From DATGMS01 sp040905145 (GTDB lineage: Bacteria > Bacteroidota > Bacteroidia > Cytophagales > Cyclobacteriaceae), in assembly GCA_040905145.1 (NCBI GenBank), contig JBBDSC010000007.1:1-64000 (forward strand): a stretch of 64,000 nt of DNA, read 5' to 3'. Every line of letters begins with the position of its first letter. The first letter of the stretch is position 1. The translations under genes were made by a program, and so were the position numbers. The notes beneath the pieces were generated by a model. That model searched no databases, had not been told where the DNA came from, and was given only the letters and a program-made list of their open reading frames with translations. Below are positions 27,175 through 35,734 of the stretch, in pieces.

Positions 27175-28409
27175 TCCAAAGGAGCGTTAACGAGTCCACT
27201 ACCTATATCCTTTTGGCCCAATTTTAAATTGTGTGCCAATCTTTGCATTTCTTCTATGATCCCGTTAGGAGATTGGGAAGGATATTTTTCCCACAAAAGT
27301 GCTAAAATCCCTGCCACATGGGGTGCAGCCATACTGGTTCCCGAAATGGTCCTATAGCGCATGGATCCCGAAAAGGAAGAGTAGATATCCACTCCCGGTG
27401 CCACTATATCAATCAGCTGATCAGGATTAATGGCCCTGTTCGAAAAATCCGCGATGTTTAATTCGGCATCCACAGCGCCCACAGCTACAATCGAAGGGCA
27501 GTTGGCGGGGCTGCCCACGGGACGGAAGACATTTCTGCTTCTGCTGCTGTCGTTTCCGGCAGCAGCTACTAAGACGGCCCCTTTGGATAAGGCATTTTTT
27601 GCGGTTCGTTCATAGGCAAGGCTATATCCCTCCCCCGGAAGGACGGCAGATCCCAAAGACATGGAGATTACTTTACAGCCATTATTGGCAGCCCAGGTTA
27701 TCCCATCTATTACCCAGGATTCCGCACCCGACCCCTGATTATTTAAAACTTTACCGGTATAGATGATACTTTCTTTTGCTATGCCATACCTCAATCCTTC
27801 CATATCTGCAGCACCACAAGCGGTCCCAATGCAATGGGTGCCGTGCCCATGGAAATCGTCGGCATTTTCACCTTCCACAAAAGATTCGGCAATCACTTCC
27901 CTTCCTTCAAAATCCGGATGATTGACGGCAAATCCCGTATCCAAAACCGCTACTTTTATCCCTTTTCCGGTATATGGCGAATCGTTCACCTTAGTGGCTT
28001 CTATTCCCCAAGTATCAGGAATAACCATGGTGGAGGGGATATCGTCTGGAATGTTCACCATTCTTTCCGGCTCCAGGATAAATTCCGCGGTTTCTGTCTC
28101 CAAAATATTGATTTGTGATAAAGATCCGCTTATTAATGCGATTCCAAGTTCTTCATAGAAGTAGGCATCCGCATCTTTTATTTTTTCTTCTGTAAAAGTT
28201 TCCGACAAAAAGTCTCTGGAGCAGGCTGTTCTAAATCCGAGTTTATTTTTTAAGAACCATTCCATTTTGGAATAATCCTGCTGGGGCTCCTTCAAAATCA
28301 CAAAATGCCTGCCCGTATACCTGGGCCTGTTTTTGTCTGCTCCTGATGAAGTGGAGTCTTTGGAAATATCTGCATTTCCCCTTCCTTGATCTAACTGTGG
28401 TTTTTTCAT
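27171..28409 (-). CDS. Subtilisin-family (S8) serine protease without signal peptide
   Basis: 412 residues. The catalytic triad is complete: Asp157 in VAVLDTGFAVNHPDF, His189 in HGHGTHCIG and Ser359 in SGTSMAAPHVAG, with oxyanion Asn286 in AAAGNDSS. Residues 30-120 (TGRHFVILK to EPERMVNI) look like a built-in propeptide. The N-terminus (MKKPQLDQGRGNADISK) is hydrophilic, so no Sec signal is evident and the enzyme may act in the cytoplasm or leave by another route. It is third in a four-gene cluster with a helical lipoprotein and a coiled-coil membrane protein. Confidence 0.92.
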   Translation of the reverse strand: MKKPQLDQGRGNADISKDSTSSGADKNRPRYTGRHFVILKEPQQDYSKMEWFLKNKLGFRTACSRDFLSETFTEEKIKDADAYFYEELGIALISGSLSQINILETETAEFILEPERMVNIPDDIPSTMVIPDTWGIEATKVNDSPYTGKGIKVAVLDTGFAVNHPDFEGREVIAESFVEGENADDFHGHGTHCIGTACGAADMEGLRYGIAKESIIYTGKVLNNQGSGAESWVIDGITWAANNGCKVISMSLGSAVLPGEGYSLAYERTAKNALSKGAVLVAAAGNDSSRSRNVFRPVGSPANCPSIVAVGAVDAELNIADFSNRAINPDQLIDIVAPGVDIYSSFSGSMRYRTISGTSMAAPHVAGILALLWEKYPSQSPNGIIEEMQRLAHNLKLGQKDIGSGLVNAPLE

Positions 28410-28461
28410 AGGTCAAACTTAATATTTTTACAAAATGATTTTATGCAAGTTTAAATGAAAA

Positions 28462-28818
28462 TTAAAATCCGCTGTTGCCATATATAACCATCCCTATTAA
28501 CAGGCACACCAGGCTGGCTAAAGTTCCGATCATTTGGGAAACTTTTTCAATCATGGCCGTTATTTTGCTTAAGGAAGAATTGGCTGCATCCATTTCCTGG
28601 TTCAGCTTTTTCAGTTTTGATTGATGTTGTTTTAAATCAGTGGTTATTTCTTTTAAATCTTTGTGGACCAATTTCCATATCAAGCTTTCCAACACAACTG
28701 CCGCCTGTTCAAGGATTAGTCTTGTGGGAGAACCTATAGGGAATTTGGCAATCTCCAAGTTGATAAGATTCAACGTTGCCCTGGCTTCCTTTATTGAATT
28801 TAATTTCTCAGCATGCAT
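28462..28818 (-). CDS. Small coiled-coil protein with C-terminal membrane anchor
   Basis: 118 residues. Helical throughout, with heptad-like repeats at about 50-95 (HKDLKEITTDLKQHQSKLKK) and one hydrophobic segment at about 96-114 (GTLASLVCLLIGMVIYG). No family recognised. It begins 12 bases after the lipoprotein stop and ends 52 bases before the protease start, so it is almost certainly co-transcribed with both. Confidence 0.65.
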   Translation of the reverse strand: MHAEKLNSIKEARATLNLINLEIAKFPIGSPTRLILEQAAVVLESLIWKLVHKDLKEITTDLKQHQSKLKKLNQEMDAANSSLSKITAMIEKVSQMIGTLASLVCLLIGMVIYGNSGF

Positions 28819-28830
28819 ATCGATCCATGA

Positions 28831-29853
28831 TTATTCCTGTGATAAAGCTTTATTAAGTTTCCTGATTTCATAAACCTCGCTAACAAATAAGGTCACTTCA
28901 TTAAGTATAGACGTCAATTTTTTCTTTTGCTGCACTTGGAGGTGAATGGAATGATGGGCGAGGTATAGTTCGTCTATGGAGGTGACCAGACTTTGGTTTA
29001 ATTTCCTTAATTGTCGGAGATCATCATACAGTTTAGCTACCTGTGTATCAAGTTGTATAATAGGCAAAGTATTGTTGGAATAGTTGAGGGTATCCACGAG
29101 AATTTGCCTTCTTACAGCGGAATGGGCGCTTTTGAGTTCCTGGTCTATATCTTGTACCCATTCCTCCGCTACTTTTTCTTCCAAAAACCTTTTGCTGATT
29201 TCACTTATTTCTTTGATCACAGGTTCCCCTTTTGCTATATATTCCTTTAAAATATCACCCCTCTTATGGTCAAGGTACCTTTTGCCAACCATTACCATGG
29301 ATTGATAAACCAAACTGCCCAGTCCTCCAGGGATGGCCTTGTCAAACTTGCTATTGTAGTTTTCAATTAAAAGGTCCAGATGGGTACCCGTGTTTTCTAT
29401 ATTGGTATAGGTTTTTTCAAAATAATCGGGAGTGGAAAGGATTTCCAGACTTTTAGCATATTCCTTTAAAATGTCAAAACTTAAATCAAATCTTTCTGCT
29501 TCTTCCAGGACGGCTGTTTTACTTTTATGATGGGACAATATTCGTTCCGCTGCCAGTTCAGGATTGGCGACGAGGGGAGAGGTAAGCAGGAAAATGCTAT
29601 TTTGGACCTCTACATAATCCTTGATCAACTGTCCGGGATATTGGGCGTATTCCTGAGTAGCCACTGCATATACTTTAATCGAATCCAGCTGTGATTTGGT
29701 CAAAATAGAACAGCCGGAAATTAACAGAAGCAGGCAAAGCGCCAAAGGTGGGGGAACTGTCCATTTCCCTGGCTTTTTCAAGCTCTCTTTTGTTGCTGTG
29801 GTATAGGTATGGAAAGTTTTCACCATATCAGGTCCGCATGCGGGATGAGTCAC
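28831..29853 (-). CDS. Helical lipoprotein at the head of the protease cluster
   Basis: 340 residues, or 331 from the second Met at 29826. A basic N-terminus leads to the lipoprotein signal LCLLLLISGCS, with the lipid Cys at 48. The rest is predicted helical with heptad-like stretches near the C-terminus (DDLRQLRKLNQSL). I recognise no family. First gene of a four-gene minus-strand operon. The lipoprotein may form an envelope complex with the small coiled-coil membrane protein; that is inference from gene order. Confidence 0.7.
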   Translation of the reverse strand: MTHPACGPDMVKTFHTYTTATKESLKKPGKWTVPPPLALCLLLLISGCSILTKSQLDSIKVYAVATQEYAQYPGQLIKDYVEVQNSIFLLTSPLVANPELAAERILSHHKSKTAVLEEAERFDLSFDILKEYAKSLEILSTPDYFEKTYTNIENTGTHLDLLIENYNSKFDKAIPGGLGSLVYQSMVMVGKRYLDHKRGDILKEYIAKGEPVIKEISEISKRFLEEKVAEEWVQDIDQELKSAHSAVRRQILVDTLNYSNNTLPIIQLDTQVAKLYDDLRQLRKLNQSLVTSIDELYLAHHSIHLQVQQKKKLTSILNEVTLFVSEVYEIRKLNKALSQE

Positions 29854-29982
29854 ACTTTTTTTGAGGCAGTACCCTTGTAAAGGTGACGATAAATTTTACC
29901 CCTTCAATTTACGAAGAAATAGTGCTAAAGAAAAAAAGGTTTGTCGTTTTAGGATTTGAATTATCTGTTTCACGCAAAGCAA

Positions 29983-30032
29983 CCACAGATAGGCACAGAT
30001 TTACACAGAGAAATAAATAAAACAATCTGTGG
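29983..30032. repeat. Short element with CCACAGAT inverted ends
   Basis: CCACAGAT (29983-29990) and ATCTGTGG (30025-30032) are perfect inverted repeats around a stretch containing CACAGATTTACACAG. Very similar to the element at 49742-49820; both are followed by GAACCTGC. The 215-base spacer 29854-30068 holds nothing else recognisable. Confidence 0.5.
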
Positions 30033-30068
30033 GAACCTGCTTTTCTTTTTTAAGTGGCATTTTTTAAC

Positions 30069-30530
30069 CTATACCAAAACCATCTCCATGATAATATTTA
30101 CCCGCTTGTAATGGGAATGTTGACCGGAGACTTCTTTAAAACCCAATTTTCTGTATAAATGAATGGAAGCTTCCAATAAAGTATTTCCTTCCAGATAAAT
30201 CCGCTTGGCTTGAACCTGCTTTGCCTTGGCAATGGCTGCTTCTGCCAATTTTCTGCCAATGCCCAAGCCTTGGGCTTTTTCTGCCACGGCCATCTTACTG
30301 AATTCATAAGTTCCGGCAGATACTTTCCTTAAAGTACAAACTCCAACGGCTTCTGCATCCCTTAGGGCAACAAATATAAATCCCCCATCATGGATGATTT
30401 TATCAGGATGGTTGAGTGTTTTGATGTCTTCGTCTTCCAGTTCAAAGTATTTTTTTATCCAGGCTTCATTCAGATCTTTGAAAGCCTGGCGAAAAGTAGG
30501 TGTAAAGTCCACAATCTGGATCCCGGTCAT
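30069..30530 (-). CDS. GNAT-family N-acetyltransferase
   Basis: 153 residues with the GNAT acetyl-CoA motif EKAQGLGIGRKLAEAAI (Q/R-x-x-G-x-G/A) and the usual preceding strand YEFSKMAV. The C-terminal strand LYRKLGFKEV is also typical. The substrate is unknown. It lies 51 bases downstream of mnmA on the same strand and may be co-transcribed. Confidence 0.85.
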   Translation of the reverse strand: MTGIQIVDFTPTFRQAFKDLNEAWIKKYFELEDEDIKTLNHPDKIIHDGGFIFVALRDAEAVGVCTLRKVSAGTYEFSKMAVAEKAQGLGIGRKLAEAAIAKAKQVQAKRIYLEGNTLLEASIHLYRKLGFKEVSGQHSHYKRVNIIMEMVLV

Positions 30531-30581
30531 GCTGTTTAAGTATCTAACCTTCTAAATTCTGTCAATTTCCCAAAACAATAA

Positions 30582-31793
30582 CTAATATATAGTCCCTGAT
30601 CCGAGACATTCTTTCCCATCATACCAGGCAACAAACTGTCCGGAAGCAATTCCCTTTTGTGGTAGATCAAAAAGCACATATAACCCGTTATCCTTCATTA
30701 ATAAGGTGGCCATAGTAAGGGGCTGCCTGTACCGGATCCTTGAGAGATATCTGGCGGATTGACGTGGGGATAACCGAAGATCTTCCCTGATCCAATGTAC
30801 ATCTGCTGAGGGAACAAAGAGGCCGTTCCTCATCAGACCTGGATGATCCTCCCCCAAACCGGTATAGATCACATTTTCTATCGTATCGGTAGCAATGACA
30901 AACAAAGGTTTGCCGGTGCCGCCCACTTGAAGACCTTTTCTTTGCCCCACTGTAAAATAATGCGCTCCGTTATGCTCCGCTATTTTTTTGCCCTGTATGG
31001 TTTTATATTTTTCCGGAACACAGATTTGGTCCAAGATATCCTGATCAAAGTCCTCGGCTTCCATACCCGCAGGGATTTGCTGCTTTTTATATTGGGGAAG
31101 ATCAGGTGGAATGACCAGGATATCCCCTTTTTGGGGCTTCAGTTGTTGTTGAAGGAAATCGGGTAAACGTACCTTTCCAATAAAACAAAGCCCTTGGCTG
31201 TCTTTTTTGTCCGCAGTGATCAGATCCTGCTCTTTGGCAATTTTCCTCACCTCGGATTTTTGTAAATGGCCGATGGGAAACAGGGCTTTGGTAAGCTGCT
31301 CCTGATTTAGCTGACATAGAAAATAGCTTTGATCTTTATTGGGATCCGCTCCGGCCAAAAGCTGAAACACCTTTTTTCCATCCCCTTCAACTTCCCCTTT
31401 TCTGCAATAGTGTCCGGTGGCCACATAATCGGCCTTTAGTTTTTCGGCTGCTTTTAAGAAAATATCAAATTTGATTTCCCGGTTGCAAAGGATATCCGGA
31501 TTGGGTGTCCGGCCCGCCTTATATTCGGCAAACATATAATCAACGATGCGGTCCTTATATTCCCCGCTTAAATCAATGGCCTGGAAGGGAATGCCCAATT
31601 TGTCTGCCACCAGCATCGCATCGGTGCTGTCTTCCATCCAGGGGCACTCATTGGAAATGGTAACGGATTCGTCATGCCAGTTTTTCATAAACATGCCGAT
31701 CACTTCATAACCCTGGCTTATCAACAAATGGGCGGCCACACTGCTGTCCACGCCGCCGGAAAGTCCCACGACGACTCTTTTCTTCTTGCTCAT
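30582..31793 (-). CDS. mnmA: tRNA-specific 2-thiouridylase MnmA
   Basis: MnmA thiolates U34 of Lys, Glu and Gln tRNAs. The 403 residues contain the PP-loop GLSGGVDSS (10-18), the two catalytic cysteines Cys103 (NPDILCNREIKF) and Cys203 (DSQGLCFIGKV), and a C-terminal beta-barrel domain. It is slightly longer than the E. coli enzyme because of small insertions. It is divergent from the RNA methyltransferase gene. Confidence 0.95.
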   Translation of the reverse strand: MSKKKRVVVGLSGGVDSSVAAHLLISQGYEVIGMFMKNWHDESVTISNECPWMEDSTDAMLVADKLGIPFQAIDLSGEYKDRIVDYMFAEYKAGRTPNPDILCNREIKFDIFLKAAEKLKADYVATGHYCRKGEVEGDGKKVFQLLAGADPNKDQSYFLCQLNQEQLTKALFPIGHLQKSEVRKIAKEQDLITADKKDSQGLCFIGKVRLPDFLQQQLKPQKGDILVIPPDLPQYKKQQIPAGMEAEDFDQDILDQICVPEKYKTIQGKKIAEHNGAHYFTVGQRKGLQVGGTGKPLFVIATDTIENVIYTGLGEDHPGLMRNGLFVPSADVHWIREDLRLSPRQSARYLSRIRYRQPLTMATLLMKDNGLYVLFDLPQKGIASGQFVAWYDGKECLGSGTIY

Positions 31794-32170
31794 AAACTTG
31801 AAATTTTCATGGGTTTAAGGCCCATGAGGTTTCTAATATGATTTCAAACAGCAGTTTGGGGCAGTTTGGTTCGTGATTTGAAGGATAATATGGTTAAAAA
31901 ATTGTCCGTCTTTCCGGGCAGATTTTCTTCTGAATTCCTAAGAATGTCCAACAGCAGGATTTTTGAATAACGGGATAAAGAGTCATTGGCGAATGCTTTG
32001 GGCCTCTGCCTCAAAGGTTAAGAAGATCTTTGGTTATCCCGAGTCTTCGACTCCGGATCCCAAACTTTGAGCCTGTGACTCAAAACCATCTCCGTTATGA
32101 CTCAAAAACTCAAAGTTAGCCGTCACTCGTTTCAAACGTGCGACAACAGGGTAAAACCCGGTATTTTCCT
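31794..32170. repeat. Intergenic region with stem-loop repeats
   Basis: No gene seen. CATGGG-N7-CCCATG lies at 31808-31826 in the mnmA leader. From about 31990 to 32120 there are related stem-loop words: CTTTG...CAAAG (31996-32015), GAGTCTTCGACTC (32041-32053), TTTGAGCCTGTGACTCAAA (32066-32084) and two further CTCAAA copies. They look like decayed copies of a dispersed hairpin repeat. Confidence 0.45.
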
Positions 32171-32178
32171 TACTTTTG
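32171..32178 (+). promoter_or_regulatory. -7 promoter element immediately before the methyltransferase start
   Basis: TACTTTTG fits TAnnTTTG and ends six bases before the ATG at 32185. Transcription would start at or very near the A of the ATG, giving a leaderless or nearly leaderless mRNA. No good -33 TTG lies 19 bases upstream, so confidence is moderate. Confidence 0.45.
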
Positions 32179-32184
32179 CACCTT

Positions 32185-33369
32185 ATGAACGATTTTAATC
32201 AGAAAGGCAAGGTAGTCGTCACCTGTAAAGATAGGTTTGCTCCATATCTTGAGCAGGAGATCATAGCATTGGGTTTTGAACCAGAATTTACTTTTAGAAC
32301 GAGGGTTGAATTAAATGCTTCCTTAAATGAATGTATCTATCTGAATATGCATTTGAGAACGGCCAGCCATGTGCTGTTTGAAATCAAGTCATTTTACCTG
32401 AGACATGCAGATGATATTTACCGTAGGATAAAAGCATTGCCTTGGGAAGAATATTTTACCAATTCCACCTATTTTTCCGTATCAAGCCATGTGGACAATG
32501 ATAGTGTTGACAACCCCCTTTTTGTCAATGTGAGGGTCAAGGACGCCATTGTGGACAGGTTCAGGGACAATACGGGCGAAAGGCCCAATTCAGGCTCTGA
32601 GTACGAGGGGGCTGTGTTGCAGCTTTTTTGGAAGGAGACACAGGCATCCCTTTACATCAATACATCAGGGGAAACTATTGCCAAGCACGGCTATCGTAAA
32701 ATTCCCGGACAGGCACCCATGTTAGAGGCATTGGCATCCGCAACGGTCATGGCTACCGGATGGAATGGCGAGGGCGTTTTCTTGAACCCCATGTGCGGAT
32801 CGGGGACAGTGGCCATAGAAGCTGCCCTTATGGCCACCAATCGCTTTCCGGGGCTTTTCAGGGATCACTATTCCTTCATGCACTTTATTGGCTATGAAGA
32901 TTCCGTTTATCAACAGTATAAAAAAGAACTGGAGGCCAAGACCATAAATCCTGTAGATTGTAAGATCATTGCTTCTGATATCAGTAATCAGGCGGTGTTG
33001 ATCAGTCAGGAAAATGCTAAAGCAGCAGGGGTGGCGGAATGGGTTGATTTTGAAACGGTAGATTTTAAAGAATGCACTGTCCCTGAAACCGATAACGGAA
33101 TTGTTTTTCTCAATCCGGAATATGGCGAGAGGTTAGGGGAGACGGAGGAGCTGATCCAAACCTATGGGGAAATTGGGGACTTTATGAAAAAAAGATGTGC
33201 AGGGTATAAGGGATATGTTTTTACAGGCAATCTTGATCTCTCCAAAAAAGTAGGTTTAAAAGCAAAAAGAAGGATAGAATTTTACAATGGGACCATTGAT
33301 TGCCGCTTATTGCAATATGAATTGTACAAGGGCAGCAGGGAACTCAAGGAAGGAGAGAGACCTGACTGA
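32185..33369 (+). CDS. THUMP-domain class I SAM RNA methyltransferase (RlmL/RlmK-N-like)
   Basis: 394 residues. The N-terminal ferredoxin-like and THUMP region (about 1-160) precedes a methyltransferase domain with NPMCGSGTVAIEAAL, IIASDISNQAVLISQENAKAAG and FLNPEYGERLGE. E. coli RlmL modifies G2445 of 23S rRNA, and the family is also called YcbY N-terminal half. The catalytic NPPY reads NPEY. The ATG at 32185 is chosen over the TTG at 32176 because the TTG lies inside the -7 element. Confidence 0.88.
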   Translation: MNDFNQKGKVVVTCKDRFAPYLEQEIIALGFEPEFTFRTRVELNASLNECIYLNMHLRTASHVLFEIKSFYLRHADDIYRRIKALPWEEYFTNSTYFSVSSHVDNDSVDNPLFVNVRVKDAIVDRFRDNTGERPNSGSEYEGAVLQLFWKETQASLYINTSGETIAKHGYRKIPGQAPMLEALASATVMATGWNGEGVFLNPMCGSGTVAIEAALMATNRFPGLFRDHYSFMHFIGYEDSVYQQYKKELEAKTINPVDCKIIASDISNQAVLISQENAKAAGVAEWVDFETVDFKECTVPETDNGIVFLNPEYGERLGETEELIQTYGEIGDFMKKRCAGYKGYVFTGNLDLSKKVGLKAKRRIEFYNGTIDCRLLQYELYKGSRELKEGERPD

Positions 33370-33374
33370 TGGCT

Positions 33375-33701
33375 TTATAAAATCCCTTCACTACTTTCCG
33401 CTTCCTCGATGGCTTTTGATAAAAAATCATTAAAAGGCTTCATCTTATAAAAACTTTCTAAAGTATATCTTACAAATGCCTAAAGATGATAGTATAGCCA
33501 GTGGTATAACTGAATATTTGGGTGTAGATACCTACACCCAGCCAGGACAATCCCGGTTCTATTTCCACCATATCTGTCAATAGCTCGCTTACTCCATAAA
33601 ATCGGATTTCACCTGCAGGTATCAATTCCTATTGGAATCCATCCAATCTTTATGGTTGTTTCAGTCAGTTGCTCCAAAAAGAATAAAATATCTTTTTTCA
33701 T
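33375..33701 (-). pseudogene. Remnant of a small gene broken by at least two frameshifts
   Basis: Reading the minus strand from ATG at 33701 gives MKKDILFFLEQLTETTIKIG. A +1 shift near 33627 opens IPAGEIRFYGVSELL through LGVGIYTQIFSYTTGYTIIF, and a third frame gives AFVRYTLESF followed by FNDFLSKAIEEAESS before a stop at 33375. Each piece has protein-like composition but no single frame is open. I do not recognise the parent family. It is convergent to the methyltransferase gene. Confidence 0.4.
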
Positions 33702-33800
33702 AAAATTAAAAGATATCCATAGGTGGGCTAAAATAAAACTTATTTCCCTTCTTATTACATTCTGAAGTACTTATCGTAAAAAAAGAACCCCTTGAAATTA

Positions 33801-33843
33801 TTTTACGTAGTTTTTTGAAAATTAATTAAGTAATTTTACTTAA
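33801..33843. promoter_or_regulatory. Candidate regulator sites upstream of narK (distal)
   Basis: TTTTACGTAG at 33801-33810 shares the octamer TTTTACGT with the nirB/cobA operator. A perfect inverted repeat TTAAGTAA-TT-TTACTTAA follows at 33826-33843. They lie about 250-290 bases upstream of narK in a 380-base non-coding, AT-rich region. Confidence 0.4.
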
Positions 33844-34036
33844 AAAATAAAATCATTTTTTATATTAGCGGATAAATTAGAAGGGGGTATTTAAAAATCA
33901 TCTTCTTGGAAAGCTCCGTAGAATCTAAAATAAAGTTTGAAAATAGAGGTTTTACCCTTTCAAATTAATATAAGCAGGTAATCCTGGCATTATCAGGCAA
34001 AGTAAGTTTCACCTTAAATCACTGTTTTTTTATGAC

Positions 34037-34051
34037 CGTAATTTTACGTGG
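34037..34051. promoter_or_regulatory. Candidate regulator site upstream of narK (proximal)
   Basis: CGTAA-TT-TTACG (34037-34048) is an inverted repeat whose core GTAATTTTAC is identical to that at 33830-33839. It also contains TTTTACGT (34042-34049), the octamer shared with the cobA/nirB and sensor-kinase promoters. It is centred about 52 bases upstream of the narK ATG. Near the start, GACCTTTG (34081-34088) is one base off the -7 consensus. Confidence 0.45.
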
Positions 34052-34094
34052 AATACTTTAAAAGAAATGTTCCAATTATAGACCTTTGAACACT

Positions 34095-35447
34095 ATGAAA
34101 ATTTCTAAAAAAGCAACATCCATCAACTTATTGGACTTTAAAACACCGCAGATGCGGGCGTTTCACCTGTCCTGGCTTGCTTTCTTTTTGTGCTTCTTTG
34201 GATGGTTTGGGATTGCTCCCTTGATGGCCATCGTCAGGGAGGAGCTTGACCTTACCAAATCCCAGATTGGGAACATCATCATTGCCTCCGTGTCCATAAC
34301 CGTCTTAGCGAGACTTTTCATTGGATGGCTGGTGGACAGGATAGGGCCGAGGATTACCTACACCTACTTGTTGATACTGGGTGCCTTTCCGGTAATTTTA
34401 ATAGGATTGAGCACTAGTTATGAAAGCTTTCTCCTCTTCCGATTGGCTATTGGGGTCATTGGTGCTTCCTTTGTCATTACGCAATATCATACCTCTGTGA
34501 TGTTTGCCCCCAATGTAGTGGGTACAGCCAATGCTACTTCAGCCGGATGGGGAAACATGGGGGGTGGGGTCACACAAATGGTCATGCCCATGATTTTTGC
34601 CCTGTTTATTTCTTTGGGCTTTTTGGAGGCAAATGCCTGGAGATATGCCATGGTCGTTCCCGGAATTGCGATGGTACTTAGTGGGATTGCCTATCACAAA
34701 TGGACCACGGATTTTCCGGAAGGAAATATTGCAGACTTCAGTAAAGCTGATCTGGAATATAAGAAAAGGAAAAAAGCCGAAGGAAAAGGCTCTTTCCAAG
34801 CTGCCATAAAGGACAAGAGGGTTTGGGCCCTGTTTATAATCTACGGGGCTTGCTTCGGCATAGAATTGACCATTAATAACGTGGCTGCCATTTATTACCA
34901 TGACCATTTCAAGCTGGACCTGAAAACCGCGGGATTGATTGCCGGTCTTTTTGGCCTGATGAACCTGTTTGCCCGATCCATGGGAGGATATTTAGGGGAC
35001 AAAGCAGGCATGAAGTGGGGGCTGAATGGAAGGGTCAGATTTTTGGGATCAGTAATCCTGGTTGAAGGATTAGCTTTGATGCTTTTTTCCCAAATGAGCT
35101 TTTTACCACTCGCCATCGGCACGATGATCATTTTCAGCCTTTTTGTCCAAATGGCCGAAGGAGCTACTTTCTCCGTAGTGCCTTTCATCAATAAAAGAGC
35201 CATAGGCATGGTTTCCGGTATTGTTGGAGCCGGGGGCAATGCAGGGGCAGTATTCGCAGGATTTCTTTTTAAAGTGGAATCCTTTTCCTATGGAGAGGCT
35301 TTGGCCATTCTTGGGGTTGTAGTAGCGGCCACCAGTGTCTGTTCCTTATTGGTCCGATTTTCCACTGCGGATGAAAAAGTAGCCAAAGTAGAATTGGAAG
35401 AATCCCTGGCCGAAAAAGAATTGCAGCCTGAATTAGTAAACAGCTAA
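34095..35447 (+). CDS. narK: Nitrate/nitrite transporter, NarK/NasA-type MFS
   Basis: 450 residues with 12 transmembrane helices. Family signatures are FGWFGIAPLMAIVREEL in helix 1, the glycine-rich WGNMGGGVTQMVMP of helix 5 (nitrate signature) and the second nitrate signature GIVGAGGNAGAVFAGFLF in the C-terminal half. It imports nitrate for the reductase encoded next. The ATG at 34095 is preferred over a TTG nine bases upstream, which is part of a -7-like box. Confidence 0.93.
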   Translation: MKISKKATSINLLDFKTPQMRAFHLSWLAFFLCFFGWFGIAPLMAIVREELDLTKSQIGNIIIASVSITVLARLFIGWLVDRIGPRITYTYLLILGAFPVILIGLSTSYESFLLFRLAIGVIGASFVITQYHTSVMFAPNVVGTANATSAGWGNMGGGVTQMVMPMIFALFISLGFLEANAWRYAMVVPGIAMVLSGIAYHKWTTDFPEGNIADFSKADLEYKKRKKAEGKGSFQAAIKDKRVWALFIIYGACFGIELTINNVAAIYYHDHFKLDLKTAGLIAGLFGLMNLFARSMGGYLGDKAGMKWGLNGRVRFLGSVILVEGLALMLFSQMSFLPLAIGTMIIFSLFVQMAEGATFSVVPFINKRAIGMVSGIVGAGGNAGAVFAGFLFKVESFSYGEALAILGVVVAATSVCSLLVRFSTADEKVAKVELEESLAEKELQPELVNS

Positions 35448-35479
35448 CCCTCTTAACCTAGCGGAGACCTCGAAACTTT

Positions 35480-35690
35480 TAAGGGGCAATAAACAACAAA
35501 TAACAAACAACAAATGACAAATAAATTCCAATCGATAAATTTCAATAATAAAGCAAAAGAAAACACCTACATTTTGAAAAATGAAAATAATTTTTTCCAA
35601 AGTAATGTCGAAAGTGGTATGTTCTATTTTGGAGTTTGAAAATTATTTGTTTTTTGGGATTTGTCTTTTGAAATTTTTTTGAAAAAAATA
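35480..35690. repeat. Dispersed AT-rich repeat between narK and the nitrate reductase
   Basis: The 287-base gap 35448-35734 contains iterated ACAAATAACAAACAACAAA words (about 35490-35520) facing TTATTTG...TTTTTGGGATTTG (about 35643-35665), roughly inverted. The 18-mer TTTGTCTTTTGAAATTTT (35660-35677) recurs exactly at 52627-52644. Related words (AAATCCCAAAATTCAAAAC) lie near 45733. No TTTTACGT site was found here. Confidence 0.45.
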
Positions 35691-35734
35691 ATGACTAGGG
35701 AAATAGGGACTCTAATCCAGAGGGTATAATATCA

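Noticed and set aside
31794..32170. CRISPR-like repeats
   Set aside because: The repeated words are short hairpins of unequal spacing with no regular repeat-spacer pattern and no cas genes.
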